A DNA stretch of 64,000 nt, taken from UBA8958 sp964571695 (GTDB taxonomy: Bacteria; Desulfobacterota; Syntrophia; Syntrophales; UBA8958). Under the pieces are notes generated by a model. That model saw only the letters and a program-made list of their open reading frames with translations. It was not told the DNA's origin and did no database searches. Shown here one piece after another: positions 35,526 to 44,284 of this stretch (position 1 is the first letter of the stretch; every line of letters starts with the position of its first letter). A program made the translations under genes and the position numbers. The stretch spans positions 1 through 64,000 of the forward strand of contig CAZNDG010000008.1 of assembly GCA_964571695.1 (NCBI GenBank), in the 5' to 3' direction.

Positions 35526-36836
35526 TCAGGATATCACCGGCGGGCCGCTGACCAGCACCTTGTCGATCCGGTGGCCGTCCATGTCCACGATCTCGAACCG
35601 CCAGTTGCCCCAGTGAAAGTGATCGCCCGTGGTGGGGATTCGTTCCAGATAGGACATGATGAATCCGGCCAGGGTGTGAAAATCGCCCCTTACCTCCGCC
35701 GGCAGTTTCTGGATCTTGAAATGGGCCTTGAAGTCGTCTATGGAGAGGGCGCCGTCAACGAGCCAGGAGCCGTCCTCGCGGCGGACGATCTCCCGGTCCC
35801 CCCCCTCGCTCAGGGAGGGTATGTCGCCCACGATCGTCTCGATGACGTCGCTGATGGTCACCAGTCCCTGGATGATGCCGTATTCATCCACCACCATGGC
35901 CATATGGATGGGGGATGTCTTGAACTGTTCCAGGACCTGCCAGGCGGAGATCGTTTCAGGAAAATAGAGGGGTTTCCGCAGCAGGGGCAGGAGGTCGGGA
36001 TCTCCCTTTTCCGGGGTGAGCTCCTGCTTCAGGAGGTCCTTGAGATGGAGAAATCCGATGACCTGATCGAGACTGCCCCGGCCGACGGGGAAACAGGTGT
36101 GTTCACCGGTACGGATGATATCCAGATTTTGGGCGAAGGGCTTCGCGGCATCCAGCCAGAGGACGTCCGGACGGGGAGTCATGAGATCACGGACGCCCAG
36201 ATCGTCGATGTGGAAGGCCCGGTGACAGATCTCATGCTCCATGGCATGAAAGATGCCGGCTTCCGCTCCCTCTTCGAGGAGCACCTTTACCTCTTCCTCC
36301 GATACGGAACTTTCCGACTTTTTTATGTTCATGACCTTCAGGAGGGCCTCCGTAGAGATATCGAGAATCCAGACCAGGGGGTAGGCGGCAAGGGAAAGGT
36401 AATAGACCGGGCGTGCGGCCAGGGTGGCGATCCGTTCCGCCTTGAACAGGGCCAGCCGTTTGGGGACCAGCTCCCCCAGGACCAGAGAGAGATAGGTGAT
36501 TGCCAGTACCACCAGGGTGAGGCTGATGGTGTCGCTGTACGGGCGGAGCGCCGGATACTGCTGCAGATAGGCGCTCACGGATTTCGCCACGGTTGCGCCG
36601 CCGTAGGCCCCGGACAGGATGCCGACGAGGGTGATGCCGATCTGGATGGTGGAGAGAAAACTCCCCGGTTCTTCGGCGAGGTTCAGGGCCTTCTCCGCCC
36701 CGGCATCGCCGTTTTCCGCTTCGACCCGGAGCTTGGCCTTGCGGGAAGATACCAGGGCGATCTCCGCCATGGAGAAAGCCCCGTTGATCAGGACCAGAAT
36801 CAGCAGAATAATAAGTTCGGCAGGCAGAGAAGACAT
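35526..36836 (-). CDS. CorC/HlyC-type CNNM membrane protein
   Basis: 436 residues: a DUF21 domain with four helices (1-155, including LINGAFSMAEIALVSSRKAKL and VLGELVPKRLAL), a CBS pair (about 215-335, VRDLMTPRPDVLWL and MVVDEYGIIQGLVT), and a CorC_HlyC C-terminal domain (350-430). Family members take part in Mg or Co efflux; no haemolysin activity is implied. Separated from fabH by about 70 bases on the same strand. Confidence 0.92.
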   Translation of the reverse strand: MSSLPAELIILLILVLINGAFSMAEIALVSSRKAKLRVEAENGDAGAEKALNLAEEPGSFLSTIQIGITLVGILSGAYGGATVAKSVSAYLQQYPALRPYSDTISLTLVVLAITYLSLVLGELVPKRLALFKAERIATLAARPVYYLSLAAYPLVWILDISTEALLKVMNIKKSESSVSEEEVKVLLEEGAEAGIFHAMEHEICHRAFHIDDLGVRDLMTPRPDVLWLDAAKPFAQNLDIIRTGEHTCFPVGRGSLDQVIGFLHLKDLLKQELTPEKGDPDLLPLLRKPLYFPETISAWQVLEQFKTSPIHMAMVVDEYGIIQGLVTISDVIETIVGDIPSLSEGGDREIVRREDGSWLVDGALSIDDFKAHFKIQKLPAEVRGDFHTLAGFIMSYLERIPTTGDHFHWGNWRFEIVDMDGHRIDKVLVSGPPVIS

Positions 36837-36915
36837 GAGTTGCGATTTCCGGAATTCAAACGATTGTTACGATCAATATAGGCGGCTTTTGCTATGGAGT
36901 CAAGGAAAGACTCCC

Positions 36916-36943
36916 GCAGGTGACTCCGTCTGGAGTCACCTGC
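36916..36943. other. Perfect 12-bp stem hairpin between two genes
   Basis: GCAGGTGACTCC-GTCT-GGAGTCACCTGC is a perfect 12-base inverted repeat with a four-base loop. It lies 80 bases before the CorC-type start and about 85 bases after the hypothetical gene at 37029. Neither side has a true T run, so it is more likely a processing, attenuation or protein-binding site than a simple terminator. Confidence 0.6.
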
Positions 36944-37028
36944 GAAGGAAGGTATGATCAGGAATGACGGCTTTTCCGCTTTGCCGCCGCGCCTTCGGGA
37001 GGCGGTTCCTGGGATGGCGGGAGGGACC

Positions 37029-37259
37029 TCAATAACGAAGGAACAGAATGGGGAGAAAATAGAGGACCGCCAGGAGAATGACCGCGGCGCAAAAGGCGTC
37101 GAGAGACCTTTCCAGCCCCGTAATGGTCCGCTCCCAGTCATGGCCCCGGAGCCGCCGGAGCAATCTCGCCGGGGAAAGACCGGCCCGGAGAAGACGATCG
37201 TTCCGCGCGGCGGCGGGGAAGCCGTATATGCCGTCTGCGTAAGCGCGTAGTTTCATCAT
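37029..37259 (-). CDS. Short hypothetical membrane-anchored protein
   Basis: 76 residues. The N-terminal half is basic (RNDRLLRAGLSPARLLRRLRG) and the C-terminus is one helix (DAFCAAVILLAVLYFLPILFL), so it is a tail-anchored small protein. No family recognised. GGCAGG lies before the double ATG. It follows lexA by about 55 bases on the same strand and could share its transcript. Confidence 0.5.
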   Translation of the reverse strand: MMKLRAYADGIYGFPAAARNDRLLRAGLSPARLLRRLRGHDWERTITGLERSLDAFCAAVILLAVLYFLPILFLRY

Positions 37260-37313
37260 TGATAGCCTGCCTTTCTCAAATCGCCCCTTCGATGTGATCA
37301 ATGTTCGTCAATT

Positions 37314-37901
37314 TTAGAGGTGATACTTTCTGATTACCGCCGTGACCACGCCCCCCATGAGAAGTTCCGCTTTCGGGATGATGGGGGGGTATTTGGGATT
37401 GGCCGCCTCGAGGCGGACCTGATTCCCTTGTTTGCGGAAATATTTCATCGTCCAGTCGCCGTCCACTTGGGCAACGACGATGTCCCCGTTTTTCGGCTCC
37501 CGTCCCTTCTCGACGATGACGAGGTCTCCCTCCCGAATGCCCTCGCCGATCATGGAGTCGCCGCTGACCTGGAGGAGGAAGGAGGATTCCGGCCTGGTCA
37601 CCAGGTATTCATCGAAAGAGATGATGTCCCGGAGTTCCTCTTCCGCGGGGGAGGGAAAACCGGCGGCCACTTCCCCCACCATGGGAATCCCCCTGGCCCG
37701 CCGCCCCGGCGTCAGGTAGCCCTTGCCGTCCTTCTCCAGCAGGCCGTTTTTTAGCAGCTTGTTGATCCAGAAGTGGACGACGCTTTTGGAGCGGACCCCC
37801 AGGAGCGGAAGCATTTCCGCATAACTGGGCATCCGCCGGTGCCGGCGGTGGAAGTCGTCGATGGCCTCGGCCACGCTGGGGACGGTTCTCTTCGTTTTCA
37901 T
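37314..37901 (-). CDS. lexA: LexA-type repressor
   Basis: 195 residues. Residues 8-65 are a winged helix with PSYAEMLPLLGVRSKSVVHF, as in LexA. The self-cleavage site is Ala80-Gly81 in GEVAAG; the serine-lysine dyad is Ser116 in SGDSM and Lys153 in MKYFRK (S24 family). It represses DNA-damage genes until RecA triggers cleavage. The start at 37901 leaves room for a palindromic operator upstream. It may be the main LexA or a second LexA-like regulator. Confidence 0.9.
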   Translation of the reverse strand: MKTKRTVPSVAEAIDDFHRRHRRMPSYAEMLPLLGVRSKSVVHFWINKLLKNGLLEKDGKGYLTPGRRARGIPMVGEVAAGFPSPAEEELRDIISFDEYLVTRPESSFLLQVSGDSMIGEGIREGDLVIVEKGREPKNGDIVVAQVDGDWTMKYFRKQGNQVRLEAANPKYPPIIPKAELLMGGVVTAVIRKYHL

Positions 37902-37911
37902 GGCCCCACGG

Positions 37912-37936
37912 TATAGAACATTCGTTCTATTGTCAA
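37912..37936 (-). promoter_or_regulatory. LexA operator and promoter
   Basis: On the minus strand TTGACA (37936-37931) is followed by the perfect palindrome TAGAAC-GAAT-GTTCTA (37929-37914), which runs into TATACC. The operator sits between the -35 and -10, where bound LexA would block transcription. It resembles GAAC-N4-GTTC boxes of Gram-positive and some delta-proteobacterial LexA. The -35 overlaps the TGA stop of the GGDEF gene. Confidence 0.75.
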
Positions 37937-40245
37937 GAGTTTTTTTCGTTATTCTCCTCATGACAGACCCGGTCTTTTCCCAGCTCCTTGGCCTGGTACA
38001 TGATCTGGTCGACGCGTTTTACAAAGTCCTTCGGGTCTTCCTGGGTTTGGTATTGGGCAATGCCGATGCTTACCGTCATCCGGATGTTTCCGTCGGGTGC
38101 GGGTGCGAAGGTTTCTTTTTTGAATTCCCTTCTGATTCTCTCCGCGGTAATGATGCCGTCGCTGCCTTTGGTTGAGGGCAGCAGGACGGTAAATTCTTCG
38201 CCGCCGTAACGATACGCGGAATCCGTCTTCCGGAGGCATCGCTTGATCACCTGGCCGAGCCCGCTGATTACCCGGTCCCCCTCGACATGACCGTAAGTGT
38301 CGTTGAAGGCCTTGAAATTGTCGATATCGAGCAGGATGAGGCTCAGTGGTTCTCCATAGCGGTTGACGCGATCGATCTCCATTTTCAACTGGCTGTAAAA
38401 ATAGCGGGAATTGTATAGCTGGGAGAGACTGTCGATGATGCTGAGTTCCCGGTATCTTCTTTCACTTTCCCGCAGTTTTTCTTCCGCCTGTTTTCTCTGT
38501 GTTATATCGAGGAAGGTGACCACGGCCCCGGACACCCCGCCGGCGACGATCTGGGGATAGGAGAAATATTCCACGGGGAAGCTGCCGCCGTCGGCCTTCC
38601 ACAACACCTCGTCATCGATCTGCACCCCTTTTCCCTCTCTGAATGACTGGTAGATGCGGCAATCTTCCACCGCCATCGGCGTTCCGTTCGGATAGGAATG
38701 ATGGATGAGGTCGTGCATGTTTTTCCCGAGCAACTGGCCGATATCCTCATATCCCAGGATCCGCAGGCAGGCCTGATTGGCAAAGGTGCATTTCCCCTCA
38801 AGATCGATGCCGTAGATCGCCTCGGCCGTGGAATTCAGGAGCAGTCGCACCTGCGCTTCCGATGCCTTGAGCTTTTCATTCGCCTCCTTATGGTCGATGA
38901 CCCTCCCCAGATACTCCGCGATCGCATCGATCAGCTTCCTTTCCTCCTCGAGAAACGGTCCATTACCGTCGCCGGACACATCGTTTAGATAGCAGATCTC
39001 CAAGGAGCCCACGGACTCACCTTGCCGGATGATATGGGCCGCCATTCTCCTGGTCGTTTCCTGAAAATTCCCCGTCCGGAATTCCCGCTCCCGCCAGATG
39101 ATGCGCGCGCAGGCGGATGCGGAATAATTAAAGCCGCCGGGGATCAACTCGACGCTTTTCCGCAATACGTCCTCAATGGCATCGGTTTTTTCCACGATCT
39201 CGGCGAGGGAATAGAGGCATGTCAATTCCTTGTTGCGTTCCTTCAATTCTTCCTCCGCGGTCCGGCGCTGCGTCACTTCCCTCTCCAGACGCTCCTTCGC
39301 GGCGTTGAGTTCCCCGGTTCGTTCCCGGACCCGGTCCTCCAAGCGATCCCTGCTTATCCGCAATTGCGAGGACATTTCGTTGAACGCCCCGGCAAGCTCC
39401 CGCAATTCCCCGCCGGCGGGCTCCGGGATCTCCTCGCCGAGATGGTCGGCGCTGGCCGCGATCGCTTTCGCCTTGTCGCGGAGCATGGCGATCGGTAAAA
39501 CCAGGAAACGGCGATAGATAAAGCTGTGACCGGCGAAAAGGACGCCGAGAATGGCCGTGAGCACCAGCGCAATCTGAACGAAGGTTCTGTTCATGCCCTC
39601 GTAGGCGGCGGTGAGAGGTATGCGCAGGGATATGGCGCTCACCAGGTCGCCTGCCTTCCGGTTGAAACTCCGCTCGGATCCATAATGCTTGAGAAGATCG
39701 GCGGGGGCGTTGCCGGGGGTGCTGTGACAGCGCAGGCAGGACTCTTCCATGGATTCGCCCCTCCTCAAGACCGCTAAATAAGGCTTGCCGTCCATGGTCC
39801 GCATTTCCGAACGGGACTCCAGCGTCCCGTCGTTTTTCAGGGCCGCCAAAAAGGCCCGCTCGTAATCGTCGGCCTCGTTTTCGGGACTCCGGGCATCCAC
39901 CGCGGCGTCCTTGAGATAATATCCGGCCGGGTTGAGCTCCAGGAAGTATTTATGGATGCCCCGGATCGCATAGGTGGAGGACATCCAGGAAGGATCGAAA
40001 TATTCGGGGGAGCGAAAAGGCGCGGTCCATTCAAAAAGGCGGGGCTTCAAAACATGGGAAAAATAGGTGTGGGTGGCCAGGTTGCGGTCGAGGAGAATGC
40101 GGGCCTTTGCCTCCGCTTCGACCAACGCCTGCTGTTTCATGCCCTGGTTGACGAGCAGGATGATCATGGCGGTGATGATGAAAAACAGGATCCCGAGGGT
40201 GGCGGTAATGATTCCGGATAATGTGAGATCGGCGATTTTTTTCAT
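37933..40245 (-). CDS. Diguanylate cyclase with DUF3365 heme sensor, HAMP, GAF and PAS domains
   Basis: 770 residues. Helix 1 (9-32); a periplasmic DUF3365/Tll0287-like domain (40-215) with one heme motif CLRCH (170-174); helix 2 (about 225-245); HAMP; coiled coil; GAF (about 350-480); PAS (about 490-610, NSTAEAIYGIDLEGKCTFAN); GGDEF (about 625-765) with active RYGGEEF. It probably makes cyclic di-GMP in response to redox or a gas ligand of heme c. AGAAGG precedes the ATG at 40245. It starts 12 bases after the PfkB kinase. Confidence 0.9.
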   Translation of the reverse strand: MKKIADLTLSGIITATLGILFFIITAMIILLVNQGMKQQALVEAEAKARILLDRNLATHTYFSHVLKPRLFEWTAPFRSPEYFDPSWMSSTYAIRGIHKYFLELNPAGYYLKDAAVDARSPENEADDYERAFLAALKNDGTLESRSEMRTMDGKPYLAVLRRGESMEESCLRCHSTPGNAPADLLKHYGSERSFNRKAGDLVSAISLRIPLTAAYEGMNRTFVQIALVLTAILGVLFAGHSFIYRRFLVLPIAMLRDKAKAIAASADHLGEEIPEPAGGELRELAGAFNEMSSQLRISRDRLEDRVRERTGELNAAKERLEREVTQRRTAEEELKERNKELTCLYSLAEIVEKTDAIEDVLRKSVELIPGGFNYSASACARIIWREREFRTGNFQETTRRMAAHIIRQGESVGSLEICYLNDVSGDGNGPFLEEERKLIDAIAEYLGRVIDHKEANEKLKASEAQVRLLLNSTAEAIYGIDLEGKCTFANQACLRILGYEDIGQLLGKNMHDLIHHSYPNGTPMAVEDCRIYQSFREGKGVQIDDEVLWKADGGSFPVEYFSYPQIVAGGVSGAVVTFLDITQRKQAEEKLRESERRYRELSIIDSLSQLYNSRYFYSQLKMEIDRVNRYGEPLSLILLDIDNFKAFNDTYGHVEGDRVISGLGQVIKRCLRKTDSAYRYGGEEFTVLLPSTKGSDGIITAERIRREFKKETFAPAPDGNIRMTVSIGIAQYQTQEDPKDFVKRVDQIMYQAKELGKDRVCHEENNEKNS

Positions 40246-40256
40246 GAAATGCCTTC

Positions 40257-41429
40257 TTAACTGTAGAGCAGGTCCATCATGTCGAGCATGGGCCCGGCCG
40301 TCTTGATATCCACGATCTTGATGGAGTTGTGATCTTCCGCACCCAGTTCCTTGCGGAAAGCGGCCAGCTCCCGTCCGTCGGGGCAATAACCGGAGCCGCC
40401 CAGGGTGGTGCAGGCGTAAGAGGCCCAAATTCCCGCTTCCGCCATGGCAACGCGAAAATCTTCAAAAGAGAAGGAGGTGCTTCCCGCCAGCGCCGAGGCG
40501 AGACCGGCGGCAAAGGCATCGCCCGCCCCGGTGGCATCCCGGACCCGTTCCGGCGGCAGCAGGGCCTGGCCGTAAATGAGTCCGTCCTTGCCGTCGCCAT
40601 GGACGCCGAGGGCGCCGAAACGACCCATGCTGATGACGGCGTTGATCCGTCGTTCCCGGAACCAGGCGATGATTTTCCGGAGGGAGGGGAGACGGCCCGC
40701 CGTCTTCATGAGGTTCTTGTATTCCCAGATATTCATTTGCATGACCGAGGTCTTGCGGATGGCATCCTCCCAGAATGCGATGCCCAGCTCGATCTGGCTG
40801 TGACCGAGATTGAGAAAAACGGGCGCCTTTCCCTGCCAGTAATCGATGATGAAACGGGTGCATTCGCCGGGAACATGGGGATGACCGTTGCTCTTGTCGC
40901 CGTAGATGTGGCCGACGATCACCCCTCCCGGTACGATGCCGAGCCCGTGCTCGATGTCATGAAAGCGTTTTTTTAGGTGCTTACGGAAGTCGTTTCCCTC
41001 GACGAATTTTTCCGAAAATACCGTCGTTTGTCCCTGATTGACAAGGAGAGTCGAACGGGGAGTGGCGAGGCGGGAGACAAAGAACTTCCGGGGGGAGAGG
41101 AACTTGGCCAGTTCCGGCCGGTCGGTGATCTTGCCGGCGGCGGTGGAGATGCTGTCCCGGATCAATCTGCCCCGGCCGTCGTTGCCCACGGGCAGGATAG
41201 GCAAAACCGGGTATCCGGCGGCAAGGAGACGAAGAGTATAGTTCAGGCCGCTGCCCCCGAGGCTCTCCTCCTGCCGGACGATCTGCTTGCGTCCGATCTG
41301 CAGGGGGGCGTCACAGCGGACAATGCTTTCGATGGCCCCGCTGCCGATGGCGATTACCGGCGCAGGCGTTTCCGTCCGCGGCGGCATTGATTTTTCCGAC
41401 GTTTTTGTTGAGCGGCGCGACGAAGTCAT
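40257..41429 (-). CDS. PfkB-family sugar kinase
   Basis: 390 residues. Ribokinase signature 1 (SLGGSGLNYTLRLLAAGYPV, near 55-74) and signature 2 DATGAGDAFAAG (near 304-315) with the catalytic Asp are present. The middle holds an unusual segment with VGHIYGDKSNGHPHVPGE. The substrate (ribose, fructose, adenosine or other) is unknown. AGAGGG lies before the ATG. It is likely co-transcribed with the GGDEF gene downstream. Confidence 0.85.
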   Translation of the reverse strand: MTSSRRSTKTSEKSMPPRTETPAPVIAIGSGAIESIVRCDAPLQIGRKQIVRQEESLGGSGLNYTLRLLAAGYPVLPILPVGNDGRGRLIRDSISTAAGKITDRPELAKFLSPRKFFVSRLATPRSTLLVNQGQTTVFSEKFVEGNDFRKHLKKRFHDIEHGLGIVPGGVIVGHIYGDKSNGHPHVPGECTRFIIDYWQGKAPVFLNLGHSQIELGIAFWEDAIRKTSVMQMNIWEYKNLMKTAGRLPSLRKIIAWFRERRINAVISMGRFGALGVHGDGKDGLIYGQALLPPERVRDATGAGDAFAAGLASALAGSTSFSFEDFRVAMAEAGIWASYACTTLGGSGYCPDGRELAAFRKELGAEDHNSIKIVDIKTAGPMLDMMDLLYS

Positions 41430-41443
41430 TCCCGTCCCTCTTA

Positions 41444-41526
41444 AGTAATTTCACTCAAGTCACTTCTTGATACGGGGCCGCCAACGGCGGTATGGGACGC
41501 TTCCGAGTAACTTAACTCAAGTCACT
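41444..41526. repeat. Pair of 21-bp direct repeats upstream of the kinase
   Basis: AGTAATTTCACTCAAGTCACT (41444-41464) and AGTAACTTAACTCAAGTCACT (41506-41526) match at 19 of 21 positions and lie 62 bases apart, about six DNA turns. They sit just upstream of the kinase start (41429) in the 215-base gap to the nagB-like gene. The spacing suits a regulator binding the same DNA face; a CAAGTCACT core is shared. Confidence 0.55.
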
Positions 41527-41644
41527 CCAGGGTAGGCGCCCCAGGAGGCGTGGGTCGCCATTCAGGCAAACAAACACCCTGACGGCCCGCCGCCCGCCGC
41601 CGTCTTCCTTTCATCTTCACGGCATCGGCGCTCCGTAATTTCTC

Positions 41645-42607
41645 TTATCCGGTCAAATCCTCGATCTCGACGTTCCGGCTTTTGATCCGGTCCGCCTGAG
41701 CCAGGACGTTTGTCGCCGCCTCCCGGTCCAGGACATAGATCATCTCCCCGCCCCGGTCGGCCAGAACCTTCCCGTAGGAAATGGGCACCTGATCGTTGAC
41801 GTCGCCCAGAAGGGAGGCGGCCACCGGTTCCGCCTTGCGTTTGCCGTTGGCGAGGAGCAACACCTCTTTGGCTTCATAGACCAGCTCCGCGCCCATGGAG
41901 ACGGCGAAGCGGGGGCTCTCCTCCCGGTGCGGGAAGTGCCCGTCGGCCACGGCGTTGTCGATGGTGTTGTCGTCCAACTGGACGAGGAGCATGCGGTTGC
42001 CGGCAAAGGGAATGCCCGCCTCGTGGAAGGCCACGTGGCCCCGGCCGCCCACGCCTATGATGTGCAGGTCGATGCCGCCGGCCGCGGCGATCTTCCGTTC
42101 ATAGGCAGTTAGGATGTCGTTCCTGATCCAGCGCAGATAATCCGACGCGGCATCCGGGCGGATGACGATGGCCTTTCCCTTGTCCGCGCCCTGCTTTTCC
42201 CAGTCGCCGTGGTAGGCGTCCAGCTCCGCCTCCAGCCGCTCCTGGTCGATGAGGGCGCCCCAGGGGACGTAGGTGGCCCGGAAATTTTCCCGAAGGAGCC
42301 CGAAGAGTTCCCGGATCATGAAGAAGGAATAGCTTTCCGGATGCAGCGCCCGCTGCTGGGCATTTTCTCCCGGCAGGCCGATGTATTCGTCGAGGTTGAA
42401 ACTGGTTATTTTAGCGGCGGTAAAGGCGCCGCCGCTGGCCGCTTTGGCCAGATGCTTGTAAAGGCCCGTAGGCGTGTTTCCCGTCGCCAACCCCAGGACG
42501 AAACGGTCCCGGCGGTTAAGGACCTTGCGGATGCTCCCGGCGACGATATCCGCGCCGACCGCGCTCATGTGTTCAAAATCTCTGGTGATAATTACTTTGC
42601 AAGGCAT
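41645..42607 (-). CDS. NagB-like protein (glucosamine-6-phosphate deaminase family) with altered active site
   Basis: 320 residues, longer than the usual 240-270. NagB landmarks: LATGNTPTGLYKHL (phosphate site), FNLDEYIGL with Asp73, and GGRGHVAFHEAG. In active deaminases the last motif reads GxDGHIAFNEP; here the Asp is Arg189, while His191 and Glu196 are kept and Asn is His195. An insertion of about 40 residues follows residue 120. It may have another substrate or reaction. GAAGGAG stands before the ATG at 42607. Confidence 0.8.
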   Translation of the reverse strand: MPCKVIITRDFEHMSAVGADIVAGSIRKVLNRRDRFVLGLATGNTPTGLYKHLAKAASGGAFTAAKITSFNLDEYIGLPGENAQQRALHPESYSFFMIRELFGLLRENFRATYVPWGALIDQERLEAELDAYHGDWEKQGADKGKAIVIRPDAASDYLRWIRNDILTAYERKIAAAGGIDLHIIGVGGRGHVAFHEAGIPFAGNRMLLVQLDDNTIDNAVADGHFPHREESPRFAVSMGAELVYEAKEVLLLANGKRKAEPVAASLLGDVNDQVPISYGKVLADRGGEMIYVLDREAATNVLAQADRIKSRNVEIEDLTG

Positions 42608-42672
42608 GGCTTCTCCTTCTATCGTGATCGGTGGGTGATGCCTAAATAGTAATAGGGTTTTGCATAATTGCG

Positions 42673-42810
42673 GAAAAATGGTTCGCAAGCGGCGAATCAA
42701 ATGTTTTCACCGTTTTCTTGATCGAACTTAACGCCCGGTAATGAATAAGATTTATACTTTATCCATTGAGAATCGGAAAAGATTTCTGAGCCGCGGCGAA
42801 GCCATTTTTC
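42673..42810 (+). repeat. R1 element, copy C (MITE-like)
   Basis: 138 bases, same orientation as copy B. Ends GAAAAATGGTTCGC and GCGAAGCCATTTTTC. Shared flanks TTTTGCATAATTGCG and CAAAGATCTC extend it to about 42657-42820. It occupies most of the 246-base gap between glmM and the nagB-like gene. Confidence 0.85.
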
Positions 42811-42853
42811 AAAGATCTCAGTATGTAAACAGTGCGTACCCGGTCTCTCGCGG

Positions 42854-44203
42854 TCAGCCGATGCTTTTTTGGACCAAGTCCGCCACCTGCCGGCAGTACC
42901 GTTCCGTTTCCTCGTTCGTCGGTCCTTCCACCATGACCCGGCACATGTTCTGGGTTCCCGAATAACGGACCAGGATTCGTCCCCGATCGCCCAGGGCGTT
43001 CTCCACGTCCCGGATGGCCGCGACGATCTCCGGGACCGTCTCGATGTCCGGCTTTGATTTGACGTCTATATTGATGAGCTTCTGGGGAAAGACCGTCATC
43101 ACCTTCGCCAGCTCCGATAGGGGCTGTTGCTCCTCCTTCATGGCAACGAGGAGTTGGAGGGCGCTGAGGATGCCGTCTCCCGTGGTGTGCTCGCGGAGGA
43201 AGATCAGATGTCCCGACTCCTCGCCGCCGATGGCCGCCCCCCGGGCCAGCATCTCTTCCAGGACATAACGGTCCCCCACTTTGGTGGCGACCATGTCGAT
43301 GCCCAGGGATTTCAGGGCAAGGGTGAGGCCGAGATTGCTCATTACGGTGGCCACCACCAGGTTGTTTGTGAGTTTACCCTTCTTTTTCATTACCTTGGCG
43401 CAGATGGCCATGATCTGATCGCCGGTGAGGACGTTACCTTTTTCATCCACGGCAATGAGGCGGTCCCCGTCGCCGTCGAAGGCGAAGCCCACATCGGCCC
43501 TCCTCTTCGCCAGCTTCTCCACGAGCATCTCCGTATGCTGGGAGCCGCAGTTGTCGTTGATATTGGAACCGTTCGGCTGGTCGAAGCGGGCCGTTACCTC
43601 CGCGCCAAGCTCCAGGAAGGTCTGCGGGGCGACGCGGTAGGTGGCGCCGTTGGCGCAATCCAACTCGATCTTCATCCCTTCGAGGGTATATTCCTTGGGA
43701 AAGGTGCTCTTCAAAAAGACGATATAACGATCCCGGGCCCCGTCGATGCGGTAGGCCTTGCCCAGCTCCTGGGGGGAGGGGCGGAGATTGTGCAAGAGGT
43801 TTTTCAGGATCAGATCCTCGATCTCCAACTCCGTCTCGTCGGGGAGTTTGTAGCCGGTGCTGGAGAAGATCTTGATGCCGTTGTCCTGATAGGGGTTATG
43901 GGAGGCCGAGATGACGATGCCCGCGTCGGCACGCATGCTCTGGGTGAGAAAGGCGATCCCCGGCGTGGGCATTACCCCCACCATGATGGCATCGACGCCC
44001 ATGGAGCAGATTCCGGAAACGAGCGCGTTTTCCAGCATATAGCCGGAAATGCGGGTATCCTTGCCGATGATGATCCGGGGCCGGTGCCCCTGGCGCTTGA
44101 AGTAATGGGCCGTAGCCTTGCCCACGTTGAGGGCCAGATCCGCGGTCATGGGGTATTCGTTGGCCACCCCGCGAATTCCGTCTGTTCCAAAGAGTTTTCC
44201 CAT
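42854..44203 (-). CDS. glmM: Phosphoglucosamine mutase
   Basis: 449 residues; converts GlcN-6-P to GlcN-1-P for cell-wall precursors. KLFGTDGIRG is at 3-12, the phosphoserine is Ser101 in ISASHNP, the metal loop is DGDGDR, GEESGH is the sugar loop and RYSGTQN the phosphate loop. An ATG at 44209 (two codons earlier) is also possible; GGAG is placed between the two optima. Followed upstream on the strand by pyrG, 80 bases away. Confidence 0.95.
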   Translation of the reverse strand: MGKLFGTDGIRGVANEYPMTADLALNVGKATAHYFKRQGHRPRIIIGKDTRISGYMLENALVSGICSMGVDAIMVGVMPTPGIAFLTQSMRADAGIVISASHNPYQDNGIKIFSSTGYKLPDETELEIEDLILKNLLHNLRPSPQELGKAYRIDGARDRYIVFLKSTFPKEYTLEGMKIELDCANGATYRVAPQTFLELGAEVTARFDQPNGSNINDNCGSQHTEMLVEKLAKRRADVGFAFDGDGDRLIAVDEKGNVLTGDQIMAICAKVMKKKGKLTNNLVVATVMSNLGLTLALKSLGIDMVATKVGDRYVLEEMLARGAAIGGEESGHLIFLREHTTGDGILSALQLLVAMKEEQQPLSELAKVMTVFPQKLINIDVKSKPDIETVPEIVAAIRDVENALGDRGRILVRYSGTQNMCRVMVEGPTNEETERYCRQVADLVQKSIG

Positions 44204-44284
44204 AAGCATCCATCTCCTTTTCGTGATGATGAAAATTGACGGCGTATAACCTGCCGTGCAGGTAAAGTCAAAGTATTTATTGTA

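Noticed and set aside
34038..36881. 947-codon plus-strand frame across ACP, fabH and the CorC-type gene
   Set aside because: It crosses several well-supported minus-strand genes and shows no domain. Its length comes from strong third-position GC bias.
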